51,768 nucleotides of DNA. It comes from Pirellulales bacterium (lineage in GTDB: Bacteria > Planctomycetota > Planctomycetia > Pirellulales > Thermoguttaceae). Of the stretch, positions 8,081-17,288 are shown one piece after another. Each line of letters opens with the position of its first letter. The first letter of the stretch is position 1. The notes below the pieces were generated by a model. That model made no database searches. It saw only the letters and a program-made list of their open reading frames with translations, and had not been told where the DNA came from. Where the stretch lies: positions 1 through 51,768 of the forward strand of contig JADLEL010000116.1 in NCBI GenBank assembly GCA_020846145.1, written 5' to 3'. The translations under genes and the position numbers were made by a program.

Positions 8081-9052
8081 CTATTTTTTCCGATACGCGT
8101 TCGGCGAAACGCCGATGATTTTCTTGAACGCCCGCGAGAAATAGTAGGGATCGTTGTAGCCCACCTTGAGGCCGATATCCTGCACCGATTCGCCCGTCGT
8201 TCGCAGCATTTCGCAAGCGCGTTGCATGCGCAGGCGGTTGAAATACTCCATTGGCGAACAGCCGGTCGCGCGGCGAAAAGCCAACGTATAGCGGCTCACC
8301 GAAAGCTGCGTAAGCTGCGTTAATTCCGTCAGCGAGAGTTCGGCCGCCGGATTTCGGGAGACGAAATCGATCGTTTCCTGGATTTGCCGATCGACCGCGC
8401 GCTGATGCACTTCGGGGGCGTGCATGGTGCGCTGGACCACGCCCAGGAAACGGATCAGACCGATCGATCCCCGCACGAGGTTGTCGTAGGTATGCACGGC
8501 CCGGAGACATTGCCATGTTTCTTCGAACGCGGCCAGTAGTTCCTCGCGCTGGGAAAGATGGATCACCGGATCTTCCGCCCGAATTCCGAGCCAGCGGCAA
8601 TACTCGGCCGCATGCCGGCCGGTGAAGTGAATCCAGTAAATCGACCAGGGATTCTCCGCATCGCTCCCATACCAGTGGGGTACGCCCGCGGGCAGGCAGA
8701 ACATCTGGCCGGGGTGAATGAGGGTCTCTCGATCCGCGATGCGCAGCCAACCTTCGCCATCGACGCAATGGATCATCACGTGGTCCAGGCTTCCTTCGGG
8801 ACGAGGAATGTAATGCCCCGCACCGCGACTATGATAACCGATCCGCGTGACTAACAAATCCCTCAGCAAAGGTTGAAGCAGGGAATTGCGGATATCTTTT
8901 GCCGGCAACTCGATCGACCGCATATCGGGAAAATCGCGGCGGTTCACCTCGCGGACGACCTTAGGAGGCACATCTTCCAGCCGGTCAAAAACGATGCCCG
9001 CCGCCCGCAACCGGTCTTCAATCGCGTGGATATTCCGCGGGTAATCCGTCAT
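8081..9052 (-). CDS. AraC-family transcriptional regulator with cupin sensor
   Basis: A 323-residue cytoplasmic regulator. Residues about 75-170 form a cupin-like ligand-binding domain (HVMIHCVDGEGWLRI, IHPGQMFCLPAGVPHWYG). Residues about 220-323 carry the double helix-turn-helix, ending in VGYNDPYYFSRAFKKIIG-VSPNAYRK, the standard AraC signature. It faces the glycoside hydrolase tail to tail with a 33-bp gap, so control of carbohydrate genes nearby is plausible but not shown. The cupin domain suggests a small sugar or sugar-acid effector. Confidence 0.93.
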   Translation of the reverse strand: MTDYPRNIHAIEDRLRAAGIVFDRLEDVPPKVVREVNRRDFPDMRSIELPAKDIRNSLLQPLLRDLLVTRIGYHSRGAGHYIPRPEGSLDHVMIHCVDGEGWLRIADRETLIHPGQMFCLPAGVPHWYGSDAENPWSIYWIHFTGRHAAEYCRWLGIRAEDPVIHLSQREELLAAFEETWQCLRAVHTYDNLVRGSIGLIRFLGVVQRTMHAPEVHQRAVDRQIQETIDFVSRNPAAELSLTELTQLTQLSVSRYTLAFRRATGCSPMEYFNRLRMQRACEMLRTTGESVQDIGLKVGYNDPYYFSRAFKKIIGVSPNAYRKK

Positions 9053-9555
9053 GGAACCGATCCCCGGAGAGATGGTAATTTGCGCATTCTACCTACAGTC
9101 GCGAGGAACGCATCGTTCACGACGAGTCCCCCCCCTTTGAATAGGAGTGAAATATCCATTTTAATTCGACCTACGGTATGCGTCTAGCCGGAAAAACGGG
9201 ATTTCGCAGGTTGGGAGAATAATCGTCGGCAATCGTAAAGTCCATCCAGTTCTGTCGGATAATCCATTGTGCCGTTTTCGATTCGAGCCATAATGAAGGG
9301 ATGTTCGATCATGTTTATTGCTAAATGACGTATTTTCCGACACTTTAGCAGGGTTATCGGGGTTTCGCGGATCATTTCACGCAAAGACGCCAAGACGCCA
9401 AGAAGAATGGATGTGAATCGCTATTTTGGAAACTGAAAATTTTGGACAATCACATTGAAAGTCGATCTCTTCGCGTCTTTGCTCCTTTGCGTGGAATTCC
9501 TTCCCGATGCTGTTGCTGAAGTGTCTATTTTCCGATCTTTTTCGAGGAATCGGTC
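9053..9555. other. 503-bp gap with an inverted GCAAAGACGC repeat
   Basis: No convincing gene. TTCACGCAAAGACGCCAAGA (starting 9376) reappears in inverted, degenerate form at 9469-9494 (CTTCGCGTCTTTGCTCCTTT), bracketing about 65 bp. This is a common bacterial intergenic repeat type. The gap should hold promoters for both the AraC gene and the DUF1559 gene, but no good -35/-10 pair stands out. Confidence 0.55.
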
Positions 9556-10608
9556 ATGCTCCCAAAATCTCAGACGCACTCGAACGGGATGGATGAGCGC
9601 CGCAAGGCGTTCACGCTCGTCGAACTTCTGGTGGTGATCGCCATCATCGGCATTTTGATCGCGCTCTTGCTGCCGGCCATTCAAGCGGCCCGCGAAACCG
9701 CCCGTCGCTCCGAGTGCGGAAACCATTTGAAGCAGATCGGGTTAGGCGCGAATACCTTGCTCGATGCGCAGAAGCATTTTCCCTCCGGTGGATGGGGTTG
9801 GAAGTGCCTGCCCGAGTACGATCGCGGTTACGGCAAAAATCAGCCCGGCGGCTGGATTTACAACATCCTGGCTTTTACGGATTATCAACCTCTCCGCAAG
9901 CTCACTGTCGGCACGAGCACCGCGGCTCGAAAGACCGCCTTGAGAGCGTTGCTGCAAACGCCAATCGGCATCATGAACTGTCCTACCCGTCGCGCATCCA
10001 AACTGTTCGCGGCAGGCCCTTACGCAAGCTCTTACTGGGATTTTTCATCGCCGGGGAGTTCTTTTACCACGCCCGCGACCGTGGCGCGCACCGATTATGC
10101 CGGCTGCGCCGGCGATGCCAGGAAGGAGCCCGCTTACACCAACATCTACGACTACCACAATACGAATGGCGTGGGACCGAGCAGTCTTGCGGCCGCCGGC
10201 ACTTTCGCCTGGCCGTTCGAGAACGATAATATGACCGGCGTGATTACCCGCCACGGCGCGGTATCGCCGAAAGACATCTCCGACGGCCTGAGCCATACGA
10301 TCCTCGTCGGGGAAAAATCCCTTTCGCAAGACTTTTATCACAACGGCATGGATCCCGCGGACAATCAGAATATGTACTTGGGATTCGATTGGGACCTCAA
10401 TCGTTGGGGAGGGACTCTCGATCCCTTGCTGCGCGATCGTCCGGGCGTGTCCGGCTACCCCTGCTTCGGCAGCGCCCATCCCTCCGTTTGCCAATTCGTT
10501 TTTTGCGACGGCTCGGTCCATCAACTGGCGTTCAGCATGGATCCCGACACCTTATCCTTTCTGTCGAGTCGTAACGACCGCCGCACGCCCGACGGCTCGA
10601 AGTATTAA
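9556..10608 (+). CDS. DUF1559 pseudopilin-like secreted protein
   Basis: A 350-residue member of the large planctomycete DUF1559 family. The type IV prepilin motif [20 protein letters not shown] starts at residue 15, with Glu at +5 and likely cleavage between A18 and F19, then a hydrophobic helix to about 41. The C-terminus has the diagnostic H-X9-DG ([12 protein letters not shown]) followed by [14 protein letters not shown] lies 7 nt before the ATG at 9556, so this start is preferred over the in-frame ATG at 9589. Family members occur in many copies per genome and are thought to form surface pseudopili. This one stands alone. Confidence 0.93.
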   Translation: MLPKSQTHSNGMDERRKAFTLVELLVVIAIIGILIALLLPAIQAARETARRSECGNHLKQIGLGANTLLDAQKHFPSGGWGWKCLPEYDRGYGKNQPGGWIYNILAFTDYQPLRKLTVGTSTAARKTALRALLQTPIGIMNCPTRRASKLFAAGPYASSYWDFSSPGSSFTTPATVARTDYAGCAGDARKEPAYTNIYDYHNTNGVGPSSLAAAGTFAWPFENDNMTGVITRHGAVSPKDISDGLSHTILVGEKSLSQDFYHNGMDPADNQNMYLGFDWDLNRWGGTLDPLLRDRPGVSGYPCFGSAHPSVCQFVFCDGSVHQLAFSMDPDTLSFLSSRNDRRTPDGSKY

Positions 10609-10611
10609 CGA

Positions 10612-10771
10612 AATTGCGATTTCGGCGGGCTTCAGACTGGCAGCCCGTTGAAAAAGACCGATGTTGGGATGGCAGTTGCACTGCCGCCCCCGAAAAAACG
10701 CCGAAATTCAGGGTCGGCCGTGCAATTGCCACCCCAACTTAGAACGCAATTGCGATTTCGGCGGGATTTAG
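10612..10771. repeat. 24-bp direct repeats around a palindromic element
   Basis: AATTGCGATTTCGGCGGG followed by a variant of CTTCAG occurs at 10612-10635 and again at 10748-10771, on either side of the palindrome at 10663-10738. The right copy overlaps the stop codon of the gene ending at 10768. This parallels the 3210/3318 case. Confidence 0.65.
10663..10738. repeat. GTTGGG-TGGC palindromic element, copy 1
   Basis: Nineteen-nt arms at 10663-10681 and 10720-10738 follow GTTGGG-R-TGGCA-R-TTGCAC, with two mismatches between them. A second element of this family, with more divergence, lies at 23914-23970 between motB and fliL. Confidence 0.8.
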
Positions 10772-11244
10772 CCCGGCGCGTCGAATTCGATCCGCGAAAT
10801 TGCCGGGCGCTCGCTTGGCTCAGGGCCGGATTCGGCAAACAGCCGTCGGCAGAGTTCGTGCAATTCTTTCACTCGGGGCCGCATTTCGACCGTCAGACGT
10901 CCGATTTCGAAACGCTCCGGCGCGAGAAACAATCCGGCGGGATCGGCCGGCTTTTGCGATTGGGCCAGCCGCCACAGCAACCGGCGCTGCGGCCAATTCA
11001 GGCGATGCGCGCGGCAAAGTTCGAGGAATAAACCGCGCGGGCTGGAGATCGCCCACCGCCGCCCATAGCGATGCCCGATGATCGCCAGCAGCACGAACGT
11101 CAGCAGGCAAGCCAAGGCAACGATCAAGATCAGCCACTGTCGGTTCACCGCATCGTCGTTCCCGACCGAGCGAAAGGCCTGCATCGCCTGACGCGCGCGA
11201 TTGCCTTCGGCAAAAAGAACCGGCAGATTAAAGTGCGTGAACAT
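10768..11244 (-). CDS. single-pass membrane hypothetical protein
   Basis: A 158-residue protein with one clear transmembrane helix (about residues 37-59, WLILIVALACLLTFVLLAII) and a basic cytoplasmic C-terminal half rich in Leu, Arg and Glu (RLLWRLAQSQKPADPAGLFL, RVKELHELCRRLF). I do not recognise a family. It lies 58 bp downstream of the HEAT-repeat gene on the same strand, so they are probably co-transcribed and may act together at the membrane. The gap contains a short TAATCCC direct repeat. There is no strong ribosome-binding site. Confidence 0.7.
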   Translation of the reverse strand: MFTHFNLPVLFAEGNRARQAMQAFRSVGNDDAVNRQWLILIVALACLLTFVLLAIIGHRYGRRWAISSPRGLFLELCRAHRLNWPQRRLLWRLAQSQKPADPAGLFLAPERFEIGRLTVEMRPRVKELHELCRRLFAESGPEPSERPAISRIEFDAPG

Positions 11245-11302
11245 GGCAATTGGTCTGGGGATTAGGGATTAGATACTCATTTCGTCATTCGTGCTACGTC
11301 AT

Positions 11303-12838
11303 TCATCCTGAATCTCCCTTGTGCGATGTTTCCAACAGGGCATCCTCCACGGCGCGCCGCCCGGCGGTCGATTTGCACTTGTCCAAGGCCAGCGAAGCTT
11401 CGCGGCGCACGTCGGGATCGGCGTCGCGCGCGAGCGCGACGATTTCGGAGATCAAGCGATCGACGAGTTCGAGCGCGACGGCGATTTTCAATCCCTTGAT
11501 CCGCCGGGAGCGCGACGCGGCCAGCAACTCCTCGCGCAGCGCGGGGAGCGTTTGCGGATCGACCTTCTTCACCAAGGCGCCCGTCGTGCGCTGGACTTCC
11601 TCGTCGAGCATGTCGAAGGAGGCGACGAACCGCGGGAAGGAATATTCGGCCAGGCATTGCTGGGCGGCGCGGCGGACTTCGAGATGCGGGCTTTCGATGA
11701 ATTTCACGAGGCGGGGCAGGATGCCGGGGATCGCCCGCCGGCGGATATGCGCCAGGATATTCGCCTGGACTTGCGGGTCGGGATCGCTCAGCGCGGCGAG
11801 GGCCAAGGCGTTGGCGTCGGCTCCGTTGAAGGCGTCCAAAGCTTGCGCCGCCTCGCGCCTGCCCGCCGGCTTGCCGTTCGTCAGCAAATGCTCGATCGTC
11901 GCAAACGCCGCATTGCGGGGAATGCCCGCCGCCACGGCCAGTTGCACCACGCCGCGCTGCGCGGCGTTGTCGAGGTAATCGAGGATCGACGCGCGCTTGA
12001 GCCACGCCAGATTTTCGATGCGTTTCAGGTTGTGCCTCGCCGCCGGCGAGATCTCCTGGCCCAGATGCCGCAACAAACAGCGGACGAACTTCGGATCGCC
12101 GCGATTGCAGATCGCGTTGAGCGCGGCGGAAGGCGGGCGCGGATCGTCGAGAAAACTTAGCAGCAGCCGCATCACGGCGTTTTGTTCGCTCTTCGAAAAG
12201 GCTTCCATCACCAGCAGAAAACACAGGTGGTGCGGATTTTGCAGAATCTGGTTCAGCGCCGCGTTTTCGCGGTCGGCCAAGAGCAAAAAGGCCTCGATCG
12301 CTTCGCGCCGCTTGTGGCGTCCGAAGCGCTGCACCGAAGTCTCCAAACTCTCCAGCACGTGCCGCCGGCTCCATTCCGGATCGCGGCCATCGCCGCGTTC
12401 GCGGGGCCGGTCGAGTTCGTCGTGGAGCCGCGCGGCCAGTTGCAGCAACGTCTCCGCCGCCATGTCGGCCTTCGCCGGCGAACCGTTCTCCATGGCCGAC
12501 AAAAGCGCGGGAATGACGTCGTAATCCTCGAACATCACCGCCGCCAAACAAGCATTCATGCAGAGCGATTCGTCCGCCTCCAGCAGCACGGAGCGGAGCA
12601 TCCCCGTCATCCGGTCGGAATGTCGGCGAATGATGTCCTTCCAGCGGCGGGGCAGATCGGACGCGCGGGCGAGAATTTCGCGTTGTCCGGCGATTTCGCG
12701 GCGGCTCAGCAGGGCCTCCAAAGCTCCCTCCTGCACGGCCGGCCGGGGGGAGTCGAGCGCGGACAGCAAAACGCGGACAGCCGTTTTATTGTCCGTTTTC
12801 GCCAACGCGTTGAACGTCGCCGCCAATCCCTGAGCCAC
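11303..12838 (-). CDS. HEAT-repeat protein
   Basis: A 511-residue, wholly helical protein. Repeated paired helices with SDPDPQVQANILAHI, ESPHLEVRRAAQQCLAEY and DADPDVRREASLALDKC are HEAT/PBS-lyase-like repeats, clearest in the C-terminal third. No catalytic motif is visible, so a scaffold or adaptor role is inferred. Translation starts at GTG: AGGAGG sits 7 nt upstream and no better ATG exists. The membrane protein gene follows in the same operon. Confidence 0.88.
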   Translation of the reverse strand: MAQGLAATFNALAKTDNKTAVRVLLSALDSPRPAVQEGALEALLSRREIAGQREILARASDLPRRWKDIIRRHSDRMTGMLRSVLLEADESLCMNACLAAVMFEDYDVIPALLSAMENGSPAKADMAAETLLQLAARLHDELDRPRERGDGRDPEWSRRHVLESLETSVQRFGRHKRREAIEAFLLLADRENAALNQILQNPHHLCFLLVMEAFSKSEQNAVMRLLLSFLDDPRPPSAALNAICNRGDPKFVRCLLRHLGQEISPAARHNLKRIENLAWLKRASILDYLDNAAQRGVVQLAVAAGIPRNAAFATIEHLLTNGKPAGRREAAQALDAFNGADANALALAALSDPDPQVQANILAHIRRRAIPGILPRLVKFIESPHLEVRRAAQQCLAEYSFPRFVASFDMLDEEVQRTTGALVKKVDPQTLPALREELLAASRSRRIKGLKIAVALELVDRLISEIVALARDADPDVRREASLALDKCKSTAGRRAVEDALLETSHKGDSG

Positions 12839-12865
12839 GCCGAGGCCTCCTGCAAAATACCGCGC

Positions 12866-12871
12866 ATTATA
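12866..12871 (-). promoter_or_regulatory. extended -10 promoter for the HEAT gene
   Basis: On the minus strand TATAAT is preceded by TGA, giving TGATATAAT, an extended -10. It would start transcription about 20 nt before the GTG at 12838. No good -35 is seen, which is typical of extended -10 promoters. Confidence 0.5.
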
Positions 12872-12971
12872 TCAGGCATCGGCGACATAAAAGGGATACT
12901 TAATAGCTTTCACGATTCTCCACCGCATTTACCCAGACTGCCTATCCGCCGTTTGAAATCGCGTTTTTCCT

Positions 12972-13000
12972 TTGATATTGAGCAATCTGGGCGATATTTT
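12972..13000 (+). promoter_or_regulatory. candidate sigma-70 promoter for the 13155 gene
   Basis: TTGATA (12972-12977) and TATTTT (12995-13000) are 17 nt apart on the plus strand, in the 316-bp AT-rich divergent gap. The leader to the ATG at 13155 would be about 150 nt. Apart from this and the HEAT promoter I see no other feature in 12839-13154. Confidence 0.45.
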
Positions 13001-13154
13001 ACGATTATTGCGGAATTTTCAGATTGCAGGAGATTGACGAGAAAACGGATTGATTCGGGGCATGCAGATAAACGACACCACGACCGTTCGGGATTGATGT
13101 AAAATTGGATTGATGCGGATGATTTTCATCGGCCCGGCATTCGAGGAATTGAAC

Positions 13155-13397
13155 ATGTCTCAGACCATCACGGCACCCAAGGTATTCGACCGAGAATTTT
13201 TAGGCGTACGTGCGCGGTTGATCGAATTGGGCGCGGCGTTAGACCGCATCGAGCGCGCCGCGGGATTCACCGGCGGCGATCCGCGGAGCGAAAAAATCCG
13301 CCATGCGATAGAAATCCTCCTCGGCGGCGCGGCCGATAAAGCCGAGCAAATTCAATTGCTGTTTTCGCTGCCCTACGAAGAGAATTGGCGAAAGTAG
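13155..13397 (+). CDS. small conserved hypothetical protein
   Basis: An 80-residue acidic-to-neutral helical protein without signal or membrane segment. The core (FLGVRARLIELGAALDRIER, then GGAADKAEQIQLLFSLPY) looks like a small planctomycete protein of unknown role. The ATG at 13155 is chosen over an upstream in-frame ATG because GAGGA lies 7 nt before it. It precedes the TatD gene and is separated from it by a hairpin that may be a terminator. Confidence 0.75.
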   Translation: MSQTITAPKVFDREFLGVRARLIELGAALDRIERAAGFTGGDPRSEKIRHAIEILLGGAADKAEQIQLLFSLPYEENWRK

Positions 13398-13418
13398 CGC
13401 CGCCGGCGATACGTTGCG

Positions 13419-13438
13419 AAGCCGCAAGCGGCTTTTTC
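13419..13438 (+). terminator. AAGCCG-CAAG-CGGCTT hairpin with T-run
   Basis: A 6-bp stem with a 4-nt loop followed by TTTT, 22 bp after the 80-residue gene, so it can act as an intrinsic terminator. The same palindrome recurs at 28768, 31150 and 35739 without a consistent T-run, so it may be a small dispersed repeat that happens to terminate here. Confidence 0.5.
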
Positions 13439-13488
13439 ATCCTTCATCCTTCATATTTCATCCTTCCACCTACCCCTCGCCCCCCGCC

Positions 13489-14301
13489 ATGTACTTCTTC
13501 GATCCCCACATTCACATCGCGTCGCGGACCACGGACGATTTGGAGCGCATGGCCCGGTCGGGCTGCGTGGCGGTCGGCGAACCGGCTTTTTGGATGGGCT
13601 ACGACCGCGCAAGCGCGGAGAGTTTTTACGATTACTTCCGCCAGTTAACCGAATGGGAACCCAAGCGGACCGCCAACTACGGCATTCGCCACTACTCCTG
13701 GATCGGCATCAACGCGAAAGAGGCCGAGAATACGGCCTTCGCCAAGGAGGTGATCGCGCTTTTGCCCGAGTTCCTCGACAAGCCCGAAGTGCTGGGGGTC
13801 GGCGAGATCGGCCTGCACAAATGCACGAAGAACGAAGTCGCCACGCTGCTGGAACTGATCGACTTGGCGCTCGGGCGCGGCGAGCAGATGCTCTTCCACA
13901 CGCCGCACTTGGAGGACAAATACAAGGGCACGCGGATGATTCTCGACCTCTTGCGCGCCGATCCGCGCGTCGATCGCAGCCGGGTGTGCATCGACCACTG
14001 CGAGGAACACACCGTCCGCCTCGCGCTCGACGAGGGCTTTTGGGCGGGGATTACGCTCTACCCGCTCACCAAGGCGACGCCCGAACGCACGGTCGATATG
14101 GTCGAAACGTACGGAGCGGAACGCATCCTCGTCAACTCCTCGGCCGATTGGGGACCGTCCGATCCGCTGGCCGTCACCGCCTTCATCCACGCCATGCGCC
14201 GCCGGGGATACGCCGATTCGTTCATCCGGCGGATCGTGTACGACAATCCGCTGGCGTTCTTCAACCAAAGCCGCGGATTCACCTTCACCCCGCCCGCGTG
14301 A
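13489..14301 (+). CDS. TatD-family metal-dependent hydrolase
   Basis: A 270-residue amidohydrolase-fold protein. The N-terminal DPHIH (residues 5-9) supplies two metal ligands; GVGEIGLHK, FHTPH and VCIDHCEEHT supply the later Glu/His positions, and NSSADWGPSD holds the final Asp region. The overall sequence resembles EboB-type TatD proteins more than E. coli TatD, but no other ebo genes are adjacent, so the symbol is withheld. The substrate is unknown. The ATG at 13489 begins exactly at the beta-1 strand; the upstream frame translates a CATCCTTCAT repeat. Confidence 0.85.
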   Translation: MYFFDPHIHIASRTTDDLERMARSGCVAVGEPAFWMGYDRASAESFYDYFRQLTEWEPKRTANYGIRHYSWIGINAKEAENTAFAKEVIALLPEFLDKPEVLGVGEIGLHKCTKNEVATLLELIDLALGRGEQMLFHTPHLEDKYKGTRMILDLLRADPRVDRSRVCIDHCEEHTVRLALDEGFWAGITLYPLTKATPERTVDMVETYGAERILVNSSADWGPSDPLAVTAFIHAMRRRGYADSFIRRIVYDNPLAFFNQSRGFTFTPPA

Positions 14302-14661
14302 CGAGTCGAGCAGCCCCAGTTGCGCTCCCGCATCTCGGTCTTACCCGTTTCGAGTTTTGGAGGCAGCGCAAGCCTCGGGGAACCGGCCTGTTGGTTGCCG
14401 TAATTTGCTGCCGCGGAAAGCACCTATTTCCGGGCCTCGTTTATTGTTATACTGATCTTTGCCCGGCAAACGGCGCCGTGCTCCGCGGGGAGCAATCCGA
14501 CGCGAGCTTGCCGTGCATGGCGCCCGAACCGGATAGCGGGGATGAATCAATCCGCAAACCCAGGCCGCGGGGTCCGTGTTTCGCCGACATTCGTACCGCC
14601 GCCATTCCCGAAACAAACCGTCCCGATATCACCCGGATAACGATCCCTGCATTTAGCCATC
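14302..14661. other. 360-bp gap upstream of pssA
   Basis: No gene is visible. A TATACT at 14448-14453 on the plus strand could be a -10 for pssA, but no clear -35 lies 16-18 nt upstream. No strong repeat is seen. Confidence 0.4.
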
Positions 14662-15486
14662 ATGCGGCCGATACGCACCATTTCCGTCTTTCCCACGCTC
14701 TTGACCCTGGGCAACCTGGCGTGCGGATTCTTTGCGATCGTGGTCGCGTCGCGGGTCGATAAACCGATCAAACCGATTCCGGCGGATATTCTCTTGGATT
14801 CGACCAACGTGATGATCAGCGGGTGGTTGATTTTTCTGGCGATGATCTTCGACGGATTGGACGGTTACGTCGCGCGGCTCTCGAATACCGCCAGCGATTT
14901 CGGCGCGCAGTTGGACAGCTTGAGCGACGTGGTTACGTTCGGCGTGGCGCCCGGCTTCTTGCTGGTGAAGATGTGCCCGCAGGCGACGTACCTGCACAAT
15001 CACGCGATGTGGGTGATCGCCGCGGTGTATGCCGCCTGCGCGGCGCTGCGGCTGGCGCGGTTCAACGTGGAGACCGGCGACGAGGACGAGCATCTGCAAT
15101 TCAGCGGGCTGCCCAGTCCCGCGGCGGCGGCGGCCATCGCCGGATTCGCGATCATGTTTTTCACGCTGCGCAACGCCGACGCGCCGTTGAAGGACTTCCG
15201 CGGCGTCATCGACACGGTGCTGCAAAGCATTTTGCCGTACTTCGGCATTTTCGTGGCGCTGTTGATGGTTTCGCGGATACCCTATCCGCACGTGGCGAAC
15301 CAGATTTTCCGCGGGCAGAAGACGTTCGCGCACGTCGTGGCCGTGGTATTCGCCCTGATGACGATCATGCTCATCCGCGGCTATTCAATTCCGATCATCT
15401 TCTCCGCGTTCGTGTTCTACGGCCCGACCCGCTTCGCGTGGCAGAAATGGATGAACCGCAAGGAAAAAGAAGAGCCGATGTTTTAG
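14662..15486 (+). CDS. pssA: CDP-diacylglycerol--serine O-phosphatidyltransferase
   Basis: A 274-residue integral membrane enzyme that makes phosphatidylserine from CDP-diacylglycerol and serine, the entry to phosphatidylethanolamine. The CDP-alcohol phosphotransferase motif is intact: D64, D67-G68, A71-R72, G81, D85 and D89. About eight hydrophobic segments fit the family. The order of motif and length match type II (Bacillus-like) PssA rather than a phosphatidylglycerophosphate synthase. The decarboxylase gene is not next to it. The DNA methyltransferase follows after only 26 bp. Confidence 0.92.
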   Translation: MRPIRTISVFPTLLTLGNLACGFFAIVVASRVDKPIKPIPADILLDSTNVMISGWLIFLAMIFDGLDGYVARLSNTASDFGAQLDSLSDVVTFGVAPGFLLVKMCPQATYLHNHAMWVIAAVYAACAALRLARFNVETGDEDEHLQFSGLPSPAAAAAIAGFAIMFFTLRNADAPLKDFRGVIDTVLQSILPYFGIFVALLMVSRIPYPHVANQIFRGQKTFAHVVAVVFALMTIMLIRGYSIPIIFSAFVFYGPTRFAWQKWMNRKEKEEPMF

Positions 15487-15512
15487 AATCGACTTTAGGA
15501 TCGGATTAATTC

Positions 15513-16565
15513 ATGCGGAATATGCTCATCAAAGGGGATAACCTTAAGGCTCTGAAATACCTGCTGGAGGTCAGGAACCTTGCCGGCAGAATCGATCTGG
15601 TTTATATCGATCCCCCATTCGCGACGAATGGAAACTTCACGATCACCGATGGCAGGACCTCCACTATCAGCAATTCGAAAAACGGGGATATCGCCTATGC
15701 GGACAAGCTCGTCGGCAAGGATTTTATCGATTATTTGAAAGCGAGATTGGTCCTGCTGCGAAAGCTGTTGTCCGAACAAGGCTCGATCTATCTCCACATC
15801 GATTATAAAATCGGGCATTACGTCAAGGTCGCGATGGACGAAGTATTCGGGATGGAGAATTTCCGCAACGACATTACGCGGATCAAATGCAATCCGAAAA
15901 ACTTCGATCGGCTCGGTTACGGCAACGTCAAGGATATGATCCTCTTTTACACGAAAACCTCCCGGGCGATCTGGAACGAGCCGAGGGAAAAATACACCGA
16001 GCGCGACCTGGAAAAATTGTTCCCCAAAATCGACAAGAACGGAAAGCGATACACGACCGTTCCCATTCACGCGCCCGGCGAAACGCAGAACGGTGAATCG
16101 AATCGTCCTTTCAAGGGCATGATGCCTCCTCCAGGCCGGCATTGGCGAACCGATGCCCGAACCCTCGAACAATGGGACGAGGAAGGACTGATCGAATGGT
16201 CTTCGACGGGAAATCCGCGGAAAATCATCTATGCCGACGAACGGGAAGGCAAAAGGGTGCAAGACGTCTGGGAATTCAAGGACCCGCAGTATCCCGTTTA
16301 CCCCACGGAAAAAAATGCCGCTTTATTGGATTTGATCGTGCGGACTTCTTCCAATCCCAACGGCATCGTCTTGGATTGTTTTTGCGGTTCCGGCACCACG
16401 CTGAAAGCAGCTCATCTTCTGGGCAGAAAATGGATCGGGATCGACCAATCGGAGCTTGCCTTGAAAGCGACCATCGAGAAACTCGATCAAATCGACGGCG
16501 ACCTCTTCACGGCAAAGCCCGATTACGAGCATATCGAGATTGAAAGGGCATTTGCCGAAGCATAA
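15513..16565 (+). CDS. orphan beta-class DNA methyltransferase
   Basis: A 350-residue N4/N6 amino-methyltransferase. Motif IV DPPF (residues 33-36) comes first and the SAM-binding motif I VLDCFCGSGTT (286-296) comes late, which is the beta-class order. The middle (about 150-250) would be the target-recognition region. No restriction endonuclease or Res subunit is adjacent, so it is orphan or regulatory. At 350 residues it is shorter than most type III Mod subunits. It follows pssA by 26 bp on the same strand, and its base composition is less GC-rich than pssA, suggesting acquisition. Confidence 0.9.
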   Translation: MRNMLIKGDNLKALKYLLEVRNLAGRIDLVYIDPPFATNGNFTITDGRTSTISNSKNGDIAYADKLVGKDFIDYLKARLVLLRKLLSEQGSIYLHIDYKIGHYVKVAMDEVFGMENFRNDITRIKCNPKNFDRLGYGNVKDMILFYTKTSRAIWNEPREKYTERDLEKLFPKIDKNGKRYTTVPIHAPGETQNGESNRPFKGMMPPPGRHWRTDARTLEQWDEEGLIEWSSTGNPRKIIYADEREGKRVQDVWEFKDPQYPVYPTEKNAALLDLIVRTSSNPNGIVLDCFCGSGTTLKAAHLLGRKWIGIDQSELALKATIEKLDQIDGDLFTAKPDYEHIEIERAFAEA

Positions 16566-16601
16566 TCCGCGGTAACTGTCCGGGCCACTTGCGCCGGGCG
16601 C

Positions 16602-16697
16602 CACTGGCGTCCCGCCAGTGCCGTGAAGATTTAGCTTTATCGGCAAGAAAACAAAAGGGGACATCACTGATTTATTGAAATTAACAGTGATATTCCC
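16602..16697. repeat. two hairpins after the methyltransferase
   Basis: CACTGGCGTCCCGCCAGTG (16602-16620) is a perfect 8-bp hairpin related to 3276-3295. Then GGGGACATCACTG (16657-16669) faces CAGTGATATTCCC (16685-16697), an inverted pair around an AT-rich loop. They lie between the convergent methyltransferase and antitoxin-like genes, where termination in both directions is expected. Confidence 0.55.
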
Positions 16698-16702
16698 TTA
16701 TC

Positions 16703-17278
16703 CTAAGAGCAGATTTTCGGCGAAACCGATCGAATGATTTGTTGCGTGAGTTCGGGGTTATTCGCCTTTTGCCGTTTCAAATCCAACACGCTGTTGATGA
16801 TTTCCACTTCTTCAGCAGCGCGAAGAACTTCTTCTTTCACCAAATTATTTTCCCATAACCAGTACGCGACTTCGCACCAAAACCAAAGCGGCACTTTTTC
16901 GGTAATTGCGCAGGCCGGCATGGGGAAGGATCCCGGCCCTCTTTCTCCGGCAATGTACTGGTGGACGAGTTGGCGGGAGCGGCCGATTTTTCTGGCGATA
17001 TCCGCCTGAGTAACCAGATTACAGTAGTCAACTCGTAAAACGTCCGCGCCGATACCGGCATTTCTGACGTTATCGATAGCGCTCAAAATGGCATCTTTCA
17101 TCGAGGACGCTTGGCGCGAAAAAGTCATATAGGGCCGCCCGGATCGCATGGAAATCGTACCGTCGTCGCATCCCGACTCATATAAGGCGTTCATCACGTC
17201 GGGCGTTAAGTCTGCAATGCCTGAAAGCACCAAGGTAAAATCGTGTTCGCATTCGCAAAGATTCGTAGCGGTATTCAT
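16703..17278 (-). CDS. HTH protein, probable antitoxin of a two-gene module
   Basis: A 191-residue cytoplasmic protein. Residues 13-85 form a small alpha/beta domain (DFTLVLSGIADLTPDVMNAL). Residues 89-114 are a helix-turn-helix (VTQADIARKIGRSRQLVHQY) typical of DNA-binding antitoxins. It lies 10 bp downstream of the 77-residue HicA-like gene and shares its promoter, which contains a perfect inverted repeat suited to autoregulation. I know this two-gene arrangement as a recurrent pair but cannot name it. HicB-type antitoxins differ in domain order, so this is not classical HicB. Confidence 0.75.
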   Translation of the reverse strand: MNTATNLCECEHDFTLVLSGIADLTPDVMNALYESGCDDGTISMRSGRPYMTFSRQASSMKDAILSAIDNVRNAGIGADVLRVDYCNLVTQADIARKIGRSRQLVHQYIAGERGPGSFPMPACAITEKVPLWFWCEVAYWLWENNLVKEEVLRAAEEVEIINSVLDLKRQKANNPELTQQIIRSVSPKICS

Positions 17279-17288
17279 GGTTTAGTTT

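Noticed and set aside
8048..8095. Intrinsic terminator between the glycoside hydrolase and the AraC gene
   Set aside because: The stem is only 4 bp and the T-run lies inside the AraC coding end.
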